From: Brevibacillus parabrevis
Lineage (GTDB): Bacteria; Bacillota; Bacilli; Brevibacillales; Brevibacillaceae
Direction: 5' to 3'
Length of the DNA stretch: 64,000 nt
Assembly: GCF_003710905.1 (NCBI RefSeq)
Contig: NZ_RHHV01000010.1
Location: forward strand, 1 to 64,000
In this document: positions 24,398 to 32,577 of the stretch, piece by piece
How the letters are laid out: each line of letters begins with the position of its first letter
How positions within the stretch are numbered: the first letter of the stretch is position 1
Program-made: the position numbers and the translations under genes
Notes under the pieces: generated by a model
Told to the model about the DNA's origin: nothing
The model's input: only the letters and a program-made list of their open reading frames with translations
Databases searched by the model: none

Positions 24398-25161
24398 CGA
24401 CCCTTTTGGAAGTACAAGAGCTGTCCCGCGATTTCGGCGGGGTGCGTGCAGTCAATCAGGTTGATTTTCAAGTGCGCGAAGGCGAAATTTTGGCGCTGAT
24501 CGGCCCGAACGGAGCAGGCAAAAGCACGGTGCTCAACATGGTGTCCGGCGTCATTCCTCCGTCCGCTGGCGAAATTCGCTTTGCGAGCAAGCCGATGACG
24601 AAGGTGCCGGGCTATGAATACGCCGGGCTGGGCATTACCCGAACTTTTCAAAATCTCCAGACGTTTGACGACATGACAGTATTGGAGAACGTCATGGTCG
24701 GGATGCATACGAAGACAAGCTCCAGCCTGTTCTCCTGCGGCATGAATTTGGGCAAGGCCAAAAAAGAAGAGAAGCTGATGGAGCAAAAGGCACATGCCTG
24801 GCTCGGGCAAGTGGGGCTGGCGACGGAATCCCAGCGGCTGGCGGGAAGTTTGCCCTACGGCAAGCTGAGGCTGATGGAAATTGCCCGGGCGATGGTCGCA
24901 GGGCCAAGGCTGTTGCTCCTCGATGAGCCTGCGGCTGGCTTGAACCATACGGAGACAGCGGAAATGAGCCGGATGTTTTGCGAGATTCGCGACAGCGGAA
25001 CGGCGATTTTGCTGGTGGAGCACGACATGGACATGATTATGACCATCGCCGACCGCATCGTGGTTCTCGATCAGGGAACGAAAATTGCGGAAGGAACCCC
25101 GCGTGAAATCCAGGAAAATCCTCGCGTCATCGCGGCTTATCTGGGAACGGAAGAGGAGTAG
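24394..25161 (+). CDS. livG: LivG-type ABC transporter ATPase
   Basis: A 255-residue ABC ATPase with Walker A GPNGAGKST near residue 38, the LivG-style signature LPYGKLRLMEIARA near 155, and Walker B LLLLDEPAAGLN near 175. The LPYG form of the signature is typical of LivG, as is the GITRTFQNLQTFDDMTV Q-loop region. Its start overlaps the livM stop by four bases. It hydrolyses ATP together with LivF to drive uptake through LivHM. Confidence 0.92.
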   Translation: MTTLLEVQELSRDFGGVRAVNQVDFQVREGEILALIGPNGAGKSTVLNMVSGVIPPSAGEIRFASKPMTKVPGYEYAGLGITRTFQNLQTFDDMTVLENVMVGMHTKTSSSLFSCGMNLGKAKKEEKLMEQKAHAWLGQVGLATESQRLAGSLPYGKLRLMEIARAMVAGPRLLLLDEPAAGLNHTETAEMSRMFCEIRDSGTAILLVEHDMDMIMTIADRIVVLDQGTKIAEGTPREIQENPRVIAAYLGTEEE

Positions 25162-25172
25162 GGGGGAAAACG

Positions 25173-25916
25173 ATGGGAAAAACGATCTTGAAAGTGGACG
25201 GCGTCACGGCTCGCTACGGTCCTGTAGAAGTGCTGCACGGAATTACGATGCAAGTGAACGAAGGAGAGATCGTCTCGCTGCTCGGGGCAAACGGCGCTGG
25301 CAAAACGACGCTGTTGAATTGCATCTGCGGTCTGCACGGAGCGAAAGAAGGGAAGATCTGGTTTCGCGATGCCGACATCACCGGAATCCCGGCCGAGCTT
25401 GTCGTGCCGCGCGGGATGGCGCATGTGCCGGAGCGCCGACAAATTTTCTCCACGCTCACCGTCGAGGACAATTTGTGGCTGGGCGCTTCCCACCGCATGC
25501 CCAAAACGAGCAAAAAAGAGATCGCCAAAGAAATGCAGACCGTTTACGAGCGCTTTCCGATTTTGGCAGAGCGGAAATGGCAACTGGGGGGAACGCTATC
25601 TGGCGGACAGCAGCAAATGCTGGCGATCGGACGGGCGCTTTTATCCAGGCCGCAATTGTTGCTCCTGGACGAGCCTTCGCTTGGCTTGGCACCGCTGATT
25701 GCCAAGGAAATATTGACGATCGTTCAGGAGATTCGCTCCGAGTGGGGTACAACCGTGTTGTTGGTTGAGCAAAACGCTCGCGCCGCACTGGCGATTTCCG
25801 ACAGGGCTTATGTGTTGAGTACAGGCGAAGTGATGCTGGAAGGCAGTGCTGAGGAAATCAGCAACGATCCGCGTGTGCAATCTGCTTATCTGGGACACTC
25901 CCACGAAGCGGTTTGA
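25173..25916 (+). CDS. livF: LivF-type ABC transporter ATPase
   Basis: A 247-residue ABC ATPase with Walker A GANGAGKTT near residue 37, the signature LSGGQQQMLAIGRAL near 139, and Walker B LLLLDEPSLGLAP near 160. MAHVPERRQIFSTLTVEDNL is the usual LivF Q-loop segment. It is the second nucleotide-binding subunit of the transporter, 11 bases after livG with a GGGGGGAAAA ribosome binding site. Confidence 0.92.
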   Translation: MGKTILKVDGVTARYGPVEVLHGITMQVNEGEIVSLLGANGAGKTTLLNCICGLHGAKEGKIWFRDADITGIPAELVVPRGMAHVPERRQIFSTLTVEDNLWLGASHRMPKTSKKEIAKEMQTVYERFPILAERKWQLGGTLSGGQQQMLAIGRALLSRPQLLLLDEPSLGLAPLIAKEILTIVQEIRSEWGTTVLLVEQNARAALAISDRAYVLSTGEVMLEGSAEEISNDPRVQSAYLGHSHEAV

Positions 25917-25953
25917 CATTGATAAAAAGATAGATACTCAAGGGGGCTTAACC

Positions 25954-27159
25954 ATGAAAAAAGGAACGTTTCGCAAGTGGCTGTATCCGGTAGCGATTGC
26001 TTCACTCGTCTTGCTCAGCGCCTGTGGCGGCGGCGCGAAGCCAGCGGCAGAAGCAGGGGGCGGACAGACGGCGGCAACAGGTGGCGCCAGCGGGGAACCA
26101 ATCAAAGTCGGGGCGATTTTCTCTCTGACTGGCCCGAACAGCCCGCTTGGGGTACCGGAGAAGCAAGCCGTTGAGCTGCTCGTCAAAGAAATCAACGGAG
26201 CAGGCGGAGTGAATGGCCGCCCGGTCGAAGTCGTGTTTGAGGACGACAAGTCGGATAACACGGAAGCTGTGAAAGCGATCAAGAAGCTGGTTTCCAAAGA
26301 AAAAGTAGTCGCTGTCCTCGGCTCCTCCGGCAGCGGACCATCTCTCGGCATGGCCGAATTTGCCGCAACAGAGAAGCTGCCGCTGATTTCGATGGCAGCA
26401 GCGGATCAGATTACCAATCCGGTGCGCGCAGGCATTTTCAAAACACCGCATACCGATGTACACGGCACGAAGCGCATTTTCAAATACTTGAAAGAAAAAG
26501 GCATTACCAAAATCGCGACGCTCAACGACAGCAATCCGTACGGAAGCGGCTGGACAACGCAATTGCAAAAGTACGCGCCTGAATACGGCATTACGATCGT
26601 AGCGGAAGAGAAGTACGGCACGAAGGACCCGTCCATGAGCTCCCAGCTGACCAAGATCAAAGGAACGGATGCACAGGCGCTGATCGTCGCAGGAACGAAC
26701 CCTGGCCCGGCTACGATTGTGAAGGAAGCGAAACAGCTCAATATGACGATTCCGATCATCAGCAGCCACGGTTCAGCCAACAGCAAGTTTTTGGAGCTGG
26801 TGGGCGATGCGGGTGAAGGCGTCCTGATGGTAGCAGGCAAACTGCTGGTGCCGGATCAGGTAGATGCAAACGACCCGCAAGCAGCGGTCATCAAAAAGTT
26901 CGCAGAAGGCTATCAAGCAGCGTACAGCTCGCAGCCGGACGGTTTTGCCGGATACGGTTACGACGGTCTGAACTTGCTCGTGGAAGGGTTGAAGCAAGCA
27001 GGCGGCGACGCTTCCAAGCTGGGCGAAGTTTTGGAAAAAGTGAAGTACGTGGGAGTTACCGGGGAATTTACCTTCTCGAATGACGATCACAACGGACTGA
27101 CGGAAGACAGCATGATCATGGTCGAAGTGAAGGGCGGCAAATTCCAGATTGTGAAGTAA
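25954..27159 (+). CDS. Substrate-binding lipoprotein of the liv-type transporter
   Basis: A 401-residue type I periplasmic-binding-protein lipoprotein. The signal peptide ends in lipobox LLSAC (cysteine near residue 25), followed by a glycine/alanine-rich linker. The receptor domain starts [18 protein letters not shown] and contains [23 protein letters not shown]. This is the Leu/Ile/Val-binding family, which also includes receptors for aromatic acids. ATG 25954 follows AGGGGGC. The substrate is not readable from motifs; the location inside the paa region suggests phenylacetate or a related aryl acid. Confidence 0.9.
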   Translation: MKKGTFRKWLYPVAIASLVLLSACGGGAKPAAEAGGGQTAATGGASGEPIKVGAIFSLTGPNSPLGVPEKQAVELLVKEINGAGGVNGRPVEVVFEDDKSDNTEAVKAIKKLVSKEKVVAVLGSSGSGPSLGMAEFAATEKLPLISMAAADQITNPVRAGIFKTPHTDVHGTKRIFKYLKEKGITKIATLNDSNPYGSGWTTQLQKYAPEYGITIVAEEKYGTKDPSMSSQLTKIKGTDAQALIVAGTNPGPATIVKEAKQLNMTIPIISSHGSANSKFLELVGDAGEGVLMVAGKLLVPDQVDANDPQAAVIKKFAEGYQAAYSSQPDGFAGYGYDGLNLLVEGLKQAGGDASKLGEVLEKVKYVGVTGEFTFSNDDHNGLTEDSMIMVEVKGGKFQIVK

Positions 27160-27260
27160 TTCAATCGATGATGCAGGTGGAGACGATGGCTGTTCTTTTC
27201 GCAAACGTGACGGATGCGAAGAGAATAGCCGTTTTCGTCCCTTGGTCAGGAGGTAAATAC

Positions 27261-28088
27261 ATGTCTCAACTGTTAAACAGCGTGCTGATGGTTGCCCCCA
27301 TTTTGCAAAAGGCTTTTTTGTTCGATTGCATGGTCGGAGTGACCGACCGGGAGAAGTTTCTCGCTTACTATCCGGCGCATGGACTCAATCTGGGCATCAA
27401 AGTCGGGGACCCGCTGCGCCAGGGGAGCATCAATGCCACGGCGATTGCGGAAAACAAGCGGGTGGTGAAGAAGATCTCCAAGGAGCTTTACGGCATTCCG
27501 TATATTGCCGTCGGTTATCCAATCGTGGAAAAGGGGCAAGTAGTGGGCTGTCTGGCTACAGGGGTCACGACCGATCAGGAGGACAGGCTGCGCGGCTTGG
27601 CGGAAAATTTGACGAACGCCTTGGAAAACATTGCGGTACATACGGAAAGCCTGGCAAAAGACGCCGATCATCTCGCGCAGGCCAGCCATACGCTGAGCGA
27701 TGCGGCAGGACAAATGGAAGTGAAAATCGCGGAGACGACGCAGATCAATGAGCTGATTCGCAACATTTCCACCCGTTCCAATGTGCTTGGGTTGAATGCC
27801 GTCCTGGAGGCAGCGCGAGCCGGAGCGGCAGGCCGGGGCTTTTCTGTCGTCGCCGAAGAGATTCGCCAGTTGTCGCAGACGACCTCGACGTCGGCAAAGG
27901 ACATTTTTCGCATTCTCGACGAGATGAACGCCCTTGTCGGCACCGTGTCAGGCGAGATGGAAAAGACGCTGAATCACAGCCTGCAACAATCTACGCGCAT
28001 TCAGGAGCTGGACGCTGTCATGCAAGAGCTGCGGCATATGGCAGAACAGCTGAAAAAGGCGGCCGTCCTGTCCGGGCGGATGGAATAA
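27261..28088 (+). CDS. Soluble methyl-accepting chemotaxis protein (YfmS-like)
   Basis: A 275-residue cytoplasmic chemoreceptor with no membrane helices. The N-terminal sensor domain (about residues 1-105) contains [27 protein letters not shown] and [21 protein letters not shown]. It is followed by a short coiled coil whose hairpin tip [33 protein letters not shown] is the CheA/CheW contact region. ATG 27261 has a strong AGGAGGT site, while the longer upstream reading has none. It resembles B. subtilis YfmS. Placed after the transporter, it probably steers the cell by an intracellular cue, perhaps the imported aromatic acid. Confidence 0.85.
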   Translation: MSQLLNSVLMVAPILQKAFLFDCMVGVTDREKFLAYYPAHGLNLGIKVGDPLRQGSINATAIAENKRVVKKISKELYGIPYIAVGYPIVEKGQVVGCLATGVTTDQEDRLRGLAENLTNALENIAVHTESLAKDADHLAQASHTLSDAAGQMEVKIAETTQINELIRNISTRSNVLGLNAVLEAARAGAAGRGFSVVAEEIRQLSQTTSTSAKDIFRILDEMNALVGTVSGEMEKTLNHSLQQSTRIQELDAVMQELRHMAEQLKKAAVLSGRME

Positions 28089-28113
28089 GCAAAGGTTCCA
28101 GGCGGAATGATAT

Positions 28114-28142
28114 TGCTAAAACGTATGACGTTATGTTATTAT
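28114..28142 (+). promoter_or_regulatory. Sigma-A promoter of paaABCD
   Basis: TTGCTA (28114-28119), a 17-base spacer, and TATTAT (28137-28142). The operator starts at 28141, in the same position relative to the -10 as at paaX. Confidence 0.72.
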
Positions 28143-28161
28143 AACGTTATAAAAACGTAGT
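28141..28161 (+). promoter_or_regulatory. Predicted PaaX operator, copy 3
   Basis: ATAACGT-TATAAAA-ACGTAGT. The left arm is perfect and the right arm keeps five of seven bases. An extra ACGTTAT half-site lies at 28128-28134, inside the promoter spacer. Confidence 0.6.
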
Positions 28162-28206
28162 ATGATTTTAATATAATGGACAACGGCTAATAAGGAGGTA
28201 TTCTCC

Positions 28207-29175
28207 ATGCAAACACAGATGGAACGTTCTGATCTGACCGAAAACGAAAAAATGGAAGCGTTTTTAGCGAAAATCGACCGCGGAGGAAAAATCGAAGCGG
28301 ACGACTGGATGCCAGACGACTACCGCAACCAGCTGATCAAGCTGATTTCGATGCACGGCATCAGCGAAATCATGGGGGCTTTGCCGGAAAAGGAATGGGT
28401 ACCCAAGGCACCGACGTTGCGCCGCAAGCTGGCGATCATGGCGAAGGTGCAGGATGAGATGGGACACGGGCAGCTTTTGCTGCGGGTAGCGGAAGATTTG
28501 CTGGCGCCGCTTGGCAAGACGCGGGAAGACTTGATGAATGACTTGTTTGCAAAAAGACTGAAATTTCACAATGTGTTCCACATGGAAGCGCCAACCTGGG
28601 CAGATGCAGGGGTAATCGGCTGGCTGGTGGACGGAGCGGCTATCATTACCCAGTCCATGTCGCTCGATACATCTTATGCGCCGTATGCGCGGGCGCTGCA
28701 CCGGATTTGCGCCGAGGAGAAATTCCATGCGCAGCACGGCGAGAGCATCGTCCTGGAGCTGGCAGAGGGCACGGAGGAACAGCGCCAGATGCTGCAAGAA
28801 GCGATTACGCGCTGGTGGCCATCGCTTTTGATGTTCTTCGGACCGCCTGAGAACGGTACGATTACGAGCAACCAATCCGCCAACATGCGTTACAAGATTC
28901 GCACGCAGACGAATGAGGAACTGCGGCAAGTGTTTTTGAAAAAGTATTTGCCACGCATTTTCCACCTCGGCTTCACTGTGCCGGATGAGACGATTCACTT
29001 CGATGAAGAAAAAGACCAATGGGTGTATCAGCAGCCGGATTGGGAACAGTTCAAGCAGATCGTCAAGGGGAACGGCCCGCGCTCTGCTCATCGTCTGAAT
29101 CTTAGGGAAACATCGTACGAAGAAACAAAATGGGTGCGCGACGCAATCATGTCGTACGGCCGCCACGTAGGGTAG
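28207..29175 (+). CDS. paaA: Phenylacetyl-CoA epoxidase, catalytic subunit PaaA
   Basis: A 322-residue di-iron monooxygenase subunit that epoxidises the aromatic ring of phenylacetyl-CoA with oxygen. Iron-binding motifs are visible as VQDEMGHGQLLL near residue 83 and ICAEEKFHAQHGES near 170, the two ExxH-type motifs of the four-helix bundle. It is led by a strong AAGGAGGT site and a predicted PaaX-controlled promoter. The length matches PaaA of other bacteria. It is the first gene of the paaABCD-aldehyde dehydrogenase operon. Confidence 0.97.
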   Translation: MQTQMERSDLTENEKMEAFLAKIDRGGKIEADDWMPDDYRNQLIKLISMHGISEIMGALPEKEWVPKAPTLRRKLAIMAKVQDEMGHGQLLLRVAEDLLAPLGKTREDLMNDLFAKRLKFHNVFHMEAPTWADAGVIGWLVDGAAIITQSMSLDTSYAPYARALHRICAEEKFHAQHGESIVLELAEGTEEQRQMLQEAITRWWPSLLMFFGPPENGTITSNQSANMRYKIRTQTNEELRQVFLKKYLPRIFHLGFTVPDETIHFDEEKDQWVYQQPDWEQFKQIVKGNGPRSAHRLNLRETSYEETKWVRDAIMSYGRHVG

Positions 29176-29179
29176 GTGA

Positions 29180-29533
29180 ATGGATATGAACAAGGAAACA
29201 GAAGTCAGAGACGACTTTTTCATTTACGAAGTATTCAGTCAAAGAAGTGTCAGCTCATCATTTGTCCATCAGTTCAGCCTCTTGGCTCCAAACAAGGAAG
29301 TTGCGCTCGCGATGGCGAGAGAAAACTTCCTGCGCCGCGAGACTTGTTTTAACATCTGGGTGGTGAAGCGCGACGATATTTACGGCTTGTCGCCGGAAGA
29401 GCGTCCGTTTTTGGAGCGGCTCGACAACAAGAGCTACCGGGAGACGCGAGGCTATGGCGACTTGCAGGCGAGATGGCGCCATCACAGAGAGCAGTACGAA
29501 GAAAAACAAAAGCATGCGGAAAGCGGCAGCTAA
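29180..29533 (+). CDS. paaB: Phenylacetyl-CoA epoxidase subunit PaaB
   Basis: A 117-residue small subunit of the epoxidase. The family core is clear: DDFFIYEVFSQRSVSSSFVHQFSLLAPNKEVALAMARENFLRRETCFNIWVVKRDDI (about residues 10-66). PaaB bridges PaaA-PaaC heterodimers in the larger complex. ATG 29180 follows GGTAGGTG; an in-frame ATG two codons later is also possible. It begins four bases after paaA. Confidence 0.95.
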   Translation: MDMNKETEVRDDFFIYEVFSQRSVSSSFVHQFSLLAPNKEVALAMARENFLRRETCFNIWVVKRDDIYGLSPEERPFLERLDNKSYRETRGYGDLQARWRHHREQYEEKQKHAESGS

Positions 29534-29551
29534 GCAGGAGGGGATACAATC

Positions 29552-30385
29552 ATGGGCGACTTTTCACAAGTAGAAACAACAGAAGCGGCAAAACAAAACC
29601 CGGAATACGCGCAAGCCTTGACTGATTTGCTGTTTCAGCTTGCTGACGACGATTTCATTCTCGCCTATCGCGGTTCGGAATGGCTCGGGCTGGCTCCGCA
29701 CATCGAGGAGGACGTCGCGTTTTCTTCGATGTCGCAGGACATGATGGGTCATGCCGTGATGTTTTACGAGATGCTGGAACAGCTCGGCGTAGGCAAGGCG
29801 GACGATCTCGCACAGCTTCGGGAAGCAGATGCGTTCCGCAATGGGATTTTGGTCGAGCGAAAAAACGGGGAAGGCGACTACAACACCGACCCTCACTATG
29901 ACTGGGCGTATGCGATTGTCCGCAGCTATGTGTACGGACTGTACAAACAGGTTCGCCTGGAGTCTTTGCTCCAATCATCGTACACACCGCTGGCACTGGT
30001 CAGCCGCAAAATGATGACGGAGCATCGCTACCATCTGATGCACTGGCAAGTTTGGCTCACGCAGTTGGCCAACAGTACAGACGAAGCGCGGAAAAGACTG
30101 GAAGCCGCGATTGAGAAAGTATGGAAGGATGCAGGCGAGCTTTATCAGCTCGGTGCGAACGCCGACGCGATCGTCCGCTGTGGGCTGATTGCCGGCGAAG
30201 GCGAGTTGAAACAGAAGTGGCTCACATTGACCCAGGGCATTTTTGAAAAAGCGGGCCTCGTGTGGGCGGGTGAGCCGGGAGTGCCTGAGCAGCGCGGTCG
30301 TCACGGTCAGCATACGCCGGAGCTTGCACAAGCTTTGGCTACCTTGTCGGAAGTATATCGCATCGATCCGGCCGCGGGCTGGTAG
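29552..30385 (+). CDS. paaC: Phenylacetyl-CoA epoxidase subunit PaaC
   Basis: A 277-residue ferritin-like structural partner of PaaA. It shares the four-helix fold, with FSSMSQDMMGHAVMFYEML near residue 60 and VSRKMMTEHRYHLMHWQVWL near 150. The metal ligands are incomplete, as in other PaaC proteins, which form the inactive half of the catalytic heterodimer. GGAGGGG precedes ATG 29552. Gene order paaA-B-C-D is conserved with proteobacteria. Confidence 0.95.
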   Translation: MGDFSQVETTEAAKQNPEYAQALTDLLFQLADDDFILAYRGSEWLGLAPHIEEDVAFSSMSQDMMGHAVMFYEMLEQLGVGKADDLAQLREADAFRNGILVERKNGEGDYNTDPHYDWAYAIVRSYVYGLYKQVRLESLLQSSYTPLALVSRKMMTEHRYHLMHWQVWLTQLANSTDEARKRLEAAIEKVWKDAGELYQLGANADAIVRCGLIAGEGELKQKWLTLTQGIFEKAGLVWAGEPGVPEQRGRHGQHTPELAQALATLSEVYRIDPAAGW

Positions 30386-30399
30386 AAAGGGTGATCTGC

Positions 30400-30903
30400 A
30401 TGGCGCAAGAAGGAATGCATGTACATGACGGGCTGGAAGCGACATGCTGGGAACTGCTACAGCAAGTGACTGATCCGGAGATTCCGGTCATAAGCATGGT
30501 AGAGATGGGGATGATCCACAAGGTGCGGGTAGAGGACGATGTCGCGCATGTCGACGTGCTCCCTACTTTTGTCGGATGTCCTGCGCTGGAAATCATGAAA
30601 AAAAATATCGCAGCGAAGCTGGTAGAGGCGGACGGAATCAGCAAGGTGGAAGTTCAGTTTGTCTACGATCCCGCCTGGACGTCCGATCGCATCGTGCCAG
30701 AGGCGAGAGGGAAGCTAAAGAGCTTCGGCATTGCTCCTCCGCCAATCGATTTCAAACCGGGAGATACATGGGAAGTGTCCTGTCCTTACTGTGACTCCCC
30801 TTATACGCAAATTGACAACTTGTTTGGCCCTGCCGCATGCCGCAGCATTTTGTATTGCCGGCATTGCAAAAATCCGTTTGAGGCGCTAAAGCCAATTTAT
30901 TGA
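30400..30903 (+). CDS. paaD: PaaD, epoxidase assembly/maturation protein
   Basis: A 167-residue protein with two parts. The N-terminal MIP18/DUF59 fold (TDPEIPVISMVEMGMIHKVRV, FVGCPALEIMKKNI) is the SufT-like domain linked to iron-sulphur or di-iron maturation. The C-terminal cysteine module CPYCDSP...C..ILYCRHCKNPFEALKPIY has four or more cysteines in a metal-binding arrangement. PaaD is needed for epoxidase function. ATG 30400 is chosen over upstream codons because a GAAAGGGTGA site precedes it. PaaE, the reductase normally next in line, is absent and an aldehyde dehydrogenase follows. Confidence 0.92.
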   Translation: MAQEGMHVHDGLEATCWELLQQVTDPEIPVISMVEMGMIHKVRVEDDVAHVDVLPTFVGCPALEIMKKNIAAKLVEADGISKVEVQFVYDPAWTSDRIVPEARGKLKSFGIAPPPIDFKPGDTWEVSCPYCDSPYTQIDNLFGPAACRSILYCRHCKNPFEALKPIY

Positions 30904-30926
30904 AGAGAGTGAGAGGAGCGATAGTC

Positions 30927-32369
30927 ATGGGAGAGTACAAGCAAATGTATATCAATGGAGAGTGGGTTTCTGCCGAGAGCGGCGAATCGATTCAAATCGT
31001 GAACCCGGCGACGGGCGAAGTCGTGGGAAGCGCTGCTTTTGGAGATTCCCGCGATGCCCAAAAAGCGATTGACGCTGCACATGAGGCTTTTGGAAGCTGG
31101 TCCCGTTTGACTGCTCGCGAGCGCTCCAAGTATTTGTACAACTTGTCCGAACTGGTCAAACAGAGCCGTGACGAGCTGGCAGGCATCATTTCTGCGGAAA
31201 TGGGCAAACCGCTTGGCGAAGCAAAAGGCGAAGTGCTGGGTGCAGCGGACAACTTCGTCTGGTATGCGGAAGAAGCGAAGCGCGTTTACGGAGAGACGAT
31301 CCCTTCGTCCGTGCCGAACAAGCGCATCATGGTGCTCCGTCAGCCTGTAGGTGTGGTCGGCGCGATTACACCGTGGAACTTCCCGGTGAACATGGTCGCA
31401 CGCAAGATCGCTCCTGCACTGGCAGCCGGTTGCACAGTAGTCTTGAAGCCGGCGGAAGCGACGCCGCTGTCTGCCATTCGCTTGTTTGAACTGATCGAGA
31501 AGGCTGGTTTTCCAAAAGGGGTCGTCAACCTCGTCATCGGCAAGCCGGAGTCGATCGGCCAAGAGTTTATCGAGAATCCAAAGCTGAGCAAAATCGGCTT
31601 CACAGGTTCCACTCGCGTCGGCAAGCTGCTGATGGAAGGAGCGGCGAAGCAAGTGAAGCGCGTCAGCATGGAGCTGGGCGGCCACGCGCCATTTATCGTC
31701 TTCCCTGACGCCGATCTGGATGCGGCAGTAAAAGGACTGTTTGAGAGCAAGTTCCGCAACTCCGGCCAAATGTGCATTTGCACGAATCGCCTGTATGTTC
31801 ACGAAGATGTAGCCGACGCCTTTACCGAGAAATTGGTCGAGCGTCTGAAGCGGGCCAAAGTGGGAGACGGACGACTGAAGGAAACCGAAATCGGACCGTT
31901 GGTGAACGAGCGCGCGCTTTCCAAAGTGCTGGAGCACATTGAGGACGCGAAAGGAAAAGGCGGCCAAGTCGTATACGGCGGCAACCGCCTGACAGAAGGC
32001 GACTACGCAAATGGCTTCTATTGCGAGCCTACCGTTATCTCCGGTGTGACCGAAGAGATGAAAATCGCAAACGAAGAAACGTTTGGACCAGTTGTTCCGC
32101 TCGTTCGTTTCTCAGACGAAGCAGACGTCGTGCGCCAGGCAAACGATACGCGCTACGGTCTGGCTGCTTACGTGTACACGCGTGACAACCAGCGCTGCTT
32201 CCGGATGGCAGAGCAGCTGGAGTACGGCATCGTCGGCATCAACGACGGATCGCCGACCCAGACGCAAGCTCCGTTTGGCGGATTCAAGGAAAGCGGCATC
32301 GGACGCGAAGGTGGACGCTACGGTATGGATGAGTATTTGGAGACGAAATTCGTTTCTTTCGGAGTGTAG
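30927..32369 (+). CDS. Aldehyde dehydrogenase of the paa operon (stand-alone PaaZ-like oxidation step)
   Basis: A 480-residue NAD(P)-dependent aldehyde dehydrogenase. Motifs include the substrate-channel PWNFPVNMVARKIAPALAAGCTVVLKPAE near residue 145, the general base in MELGGHAPFIVF near 248, and the catalytic cysteine in FRNSGQMCICTNRLYV near 283. The family is closest in look to succinate semialdehyde dehydrogenases. It most likely oxidises the ring-opened semialdehyde formed from oxepin-CoA. The hydratase domain fused to this enzyme in PaaZ is missing. ATG 30927 follows GAGAGGAG. Confidence 0.88.
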   Translation: MGEYKQMYINGEWVSAESGESIQIVNPATGEVVGSAAFGDSRDAQKAIDAAHEAFGSWSRLTARERSKYLYNLSELVKQSRDELAGIISAEMGKPLGEAKGEVLGAADNFVWYAEEAKRVYGETIPSSVPNKRIMVLRQPVGVVGAITPWNFPVNMVARKIAPALAAGCTVVLKPAEATPLSAIRLFELIEKAGFPKGVVNLVIGKPESIGQEFIENPKLSKIGFTGSTRVGKLLMEGAAKQVKRVSMELGGHAPFIVFPDADLDAAVKGLFESKFRNSGQMCICTNRLYVHEDVADAFTEKLVERLKRAKVGDGRLKETEIGPLVNERALSKVLEHIEDAKGKGGQVVYGGNRLTEGDYANGFYCEPTVISGVTEEMKIANEETFGPVVPLVRFSDEADVVRQANDTRYGLAAYVYTRDNQRCFRMAEQLEYGIVGINDGSPTQTQAPFGGFKESGIGREGGRYGMDEYLETKFVSFGV

Positions 32370-32389
32370 TCCAGACCGCGTTTTACAAG

Positions 32390-32422
32390 GGGACCAGAGG
32401 AGATCTGGTCTTCTTTTTTTTG
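32390..32422 (+). terminator. Terminator ending the paa region
   Basis: GGACCAGA pairs with TCTGGTCT around GGAGA, followed by TCTTTTTTTT. Confidence 0.88.
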
Positions 32423-32577
32423 CCAAAGCATTTGTCAACACTTTGTTCATTTTTCTTATCAAAGAAGCAGGCAATCAACGGTATAATGGAGATTGTATAG
32501 AGGGCACCCTTATTAGGTAGATTAGAATGTAAAAAAATTCAAATCGAGATAAAGCTCAGCTCGAAGGGAGGATATGA

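Noticed and set aside
11796-32422. The paa region as a recently transferred island.
   Set aside because: Its base composition and codon use look like those of the neighbours, and no mobility genes or direct repeats flank it. The insertion between cta genes may be old.
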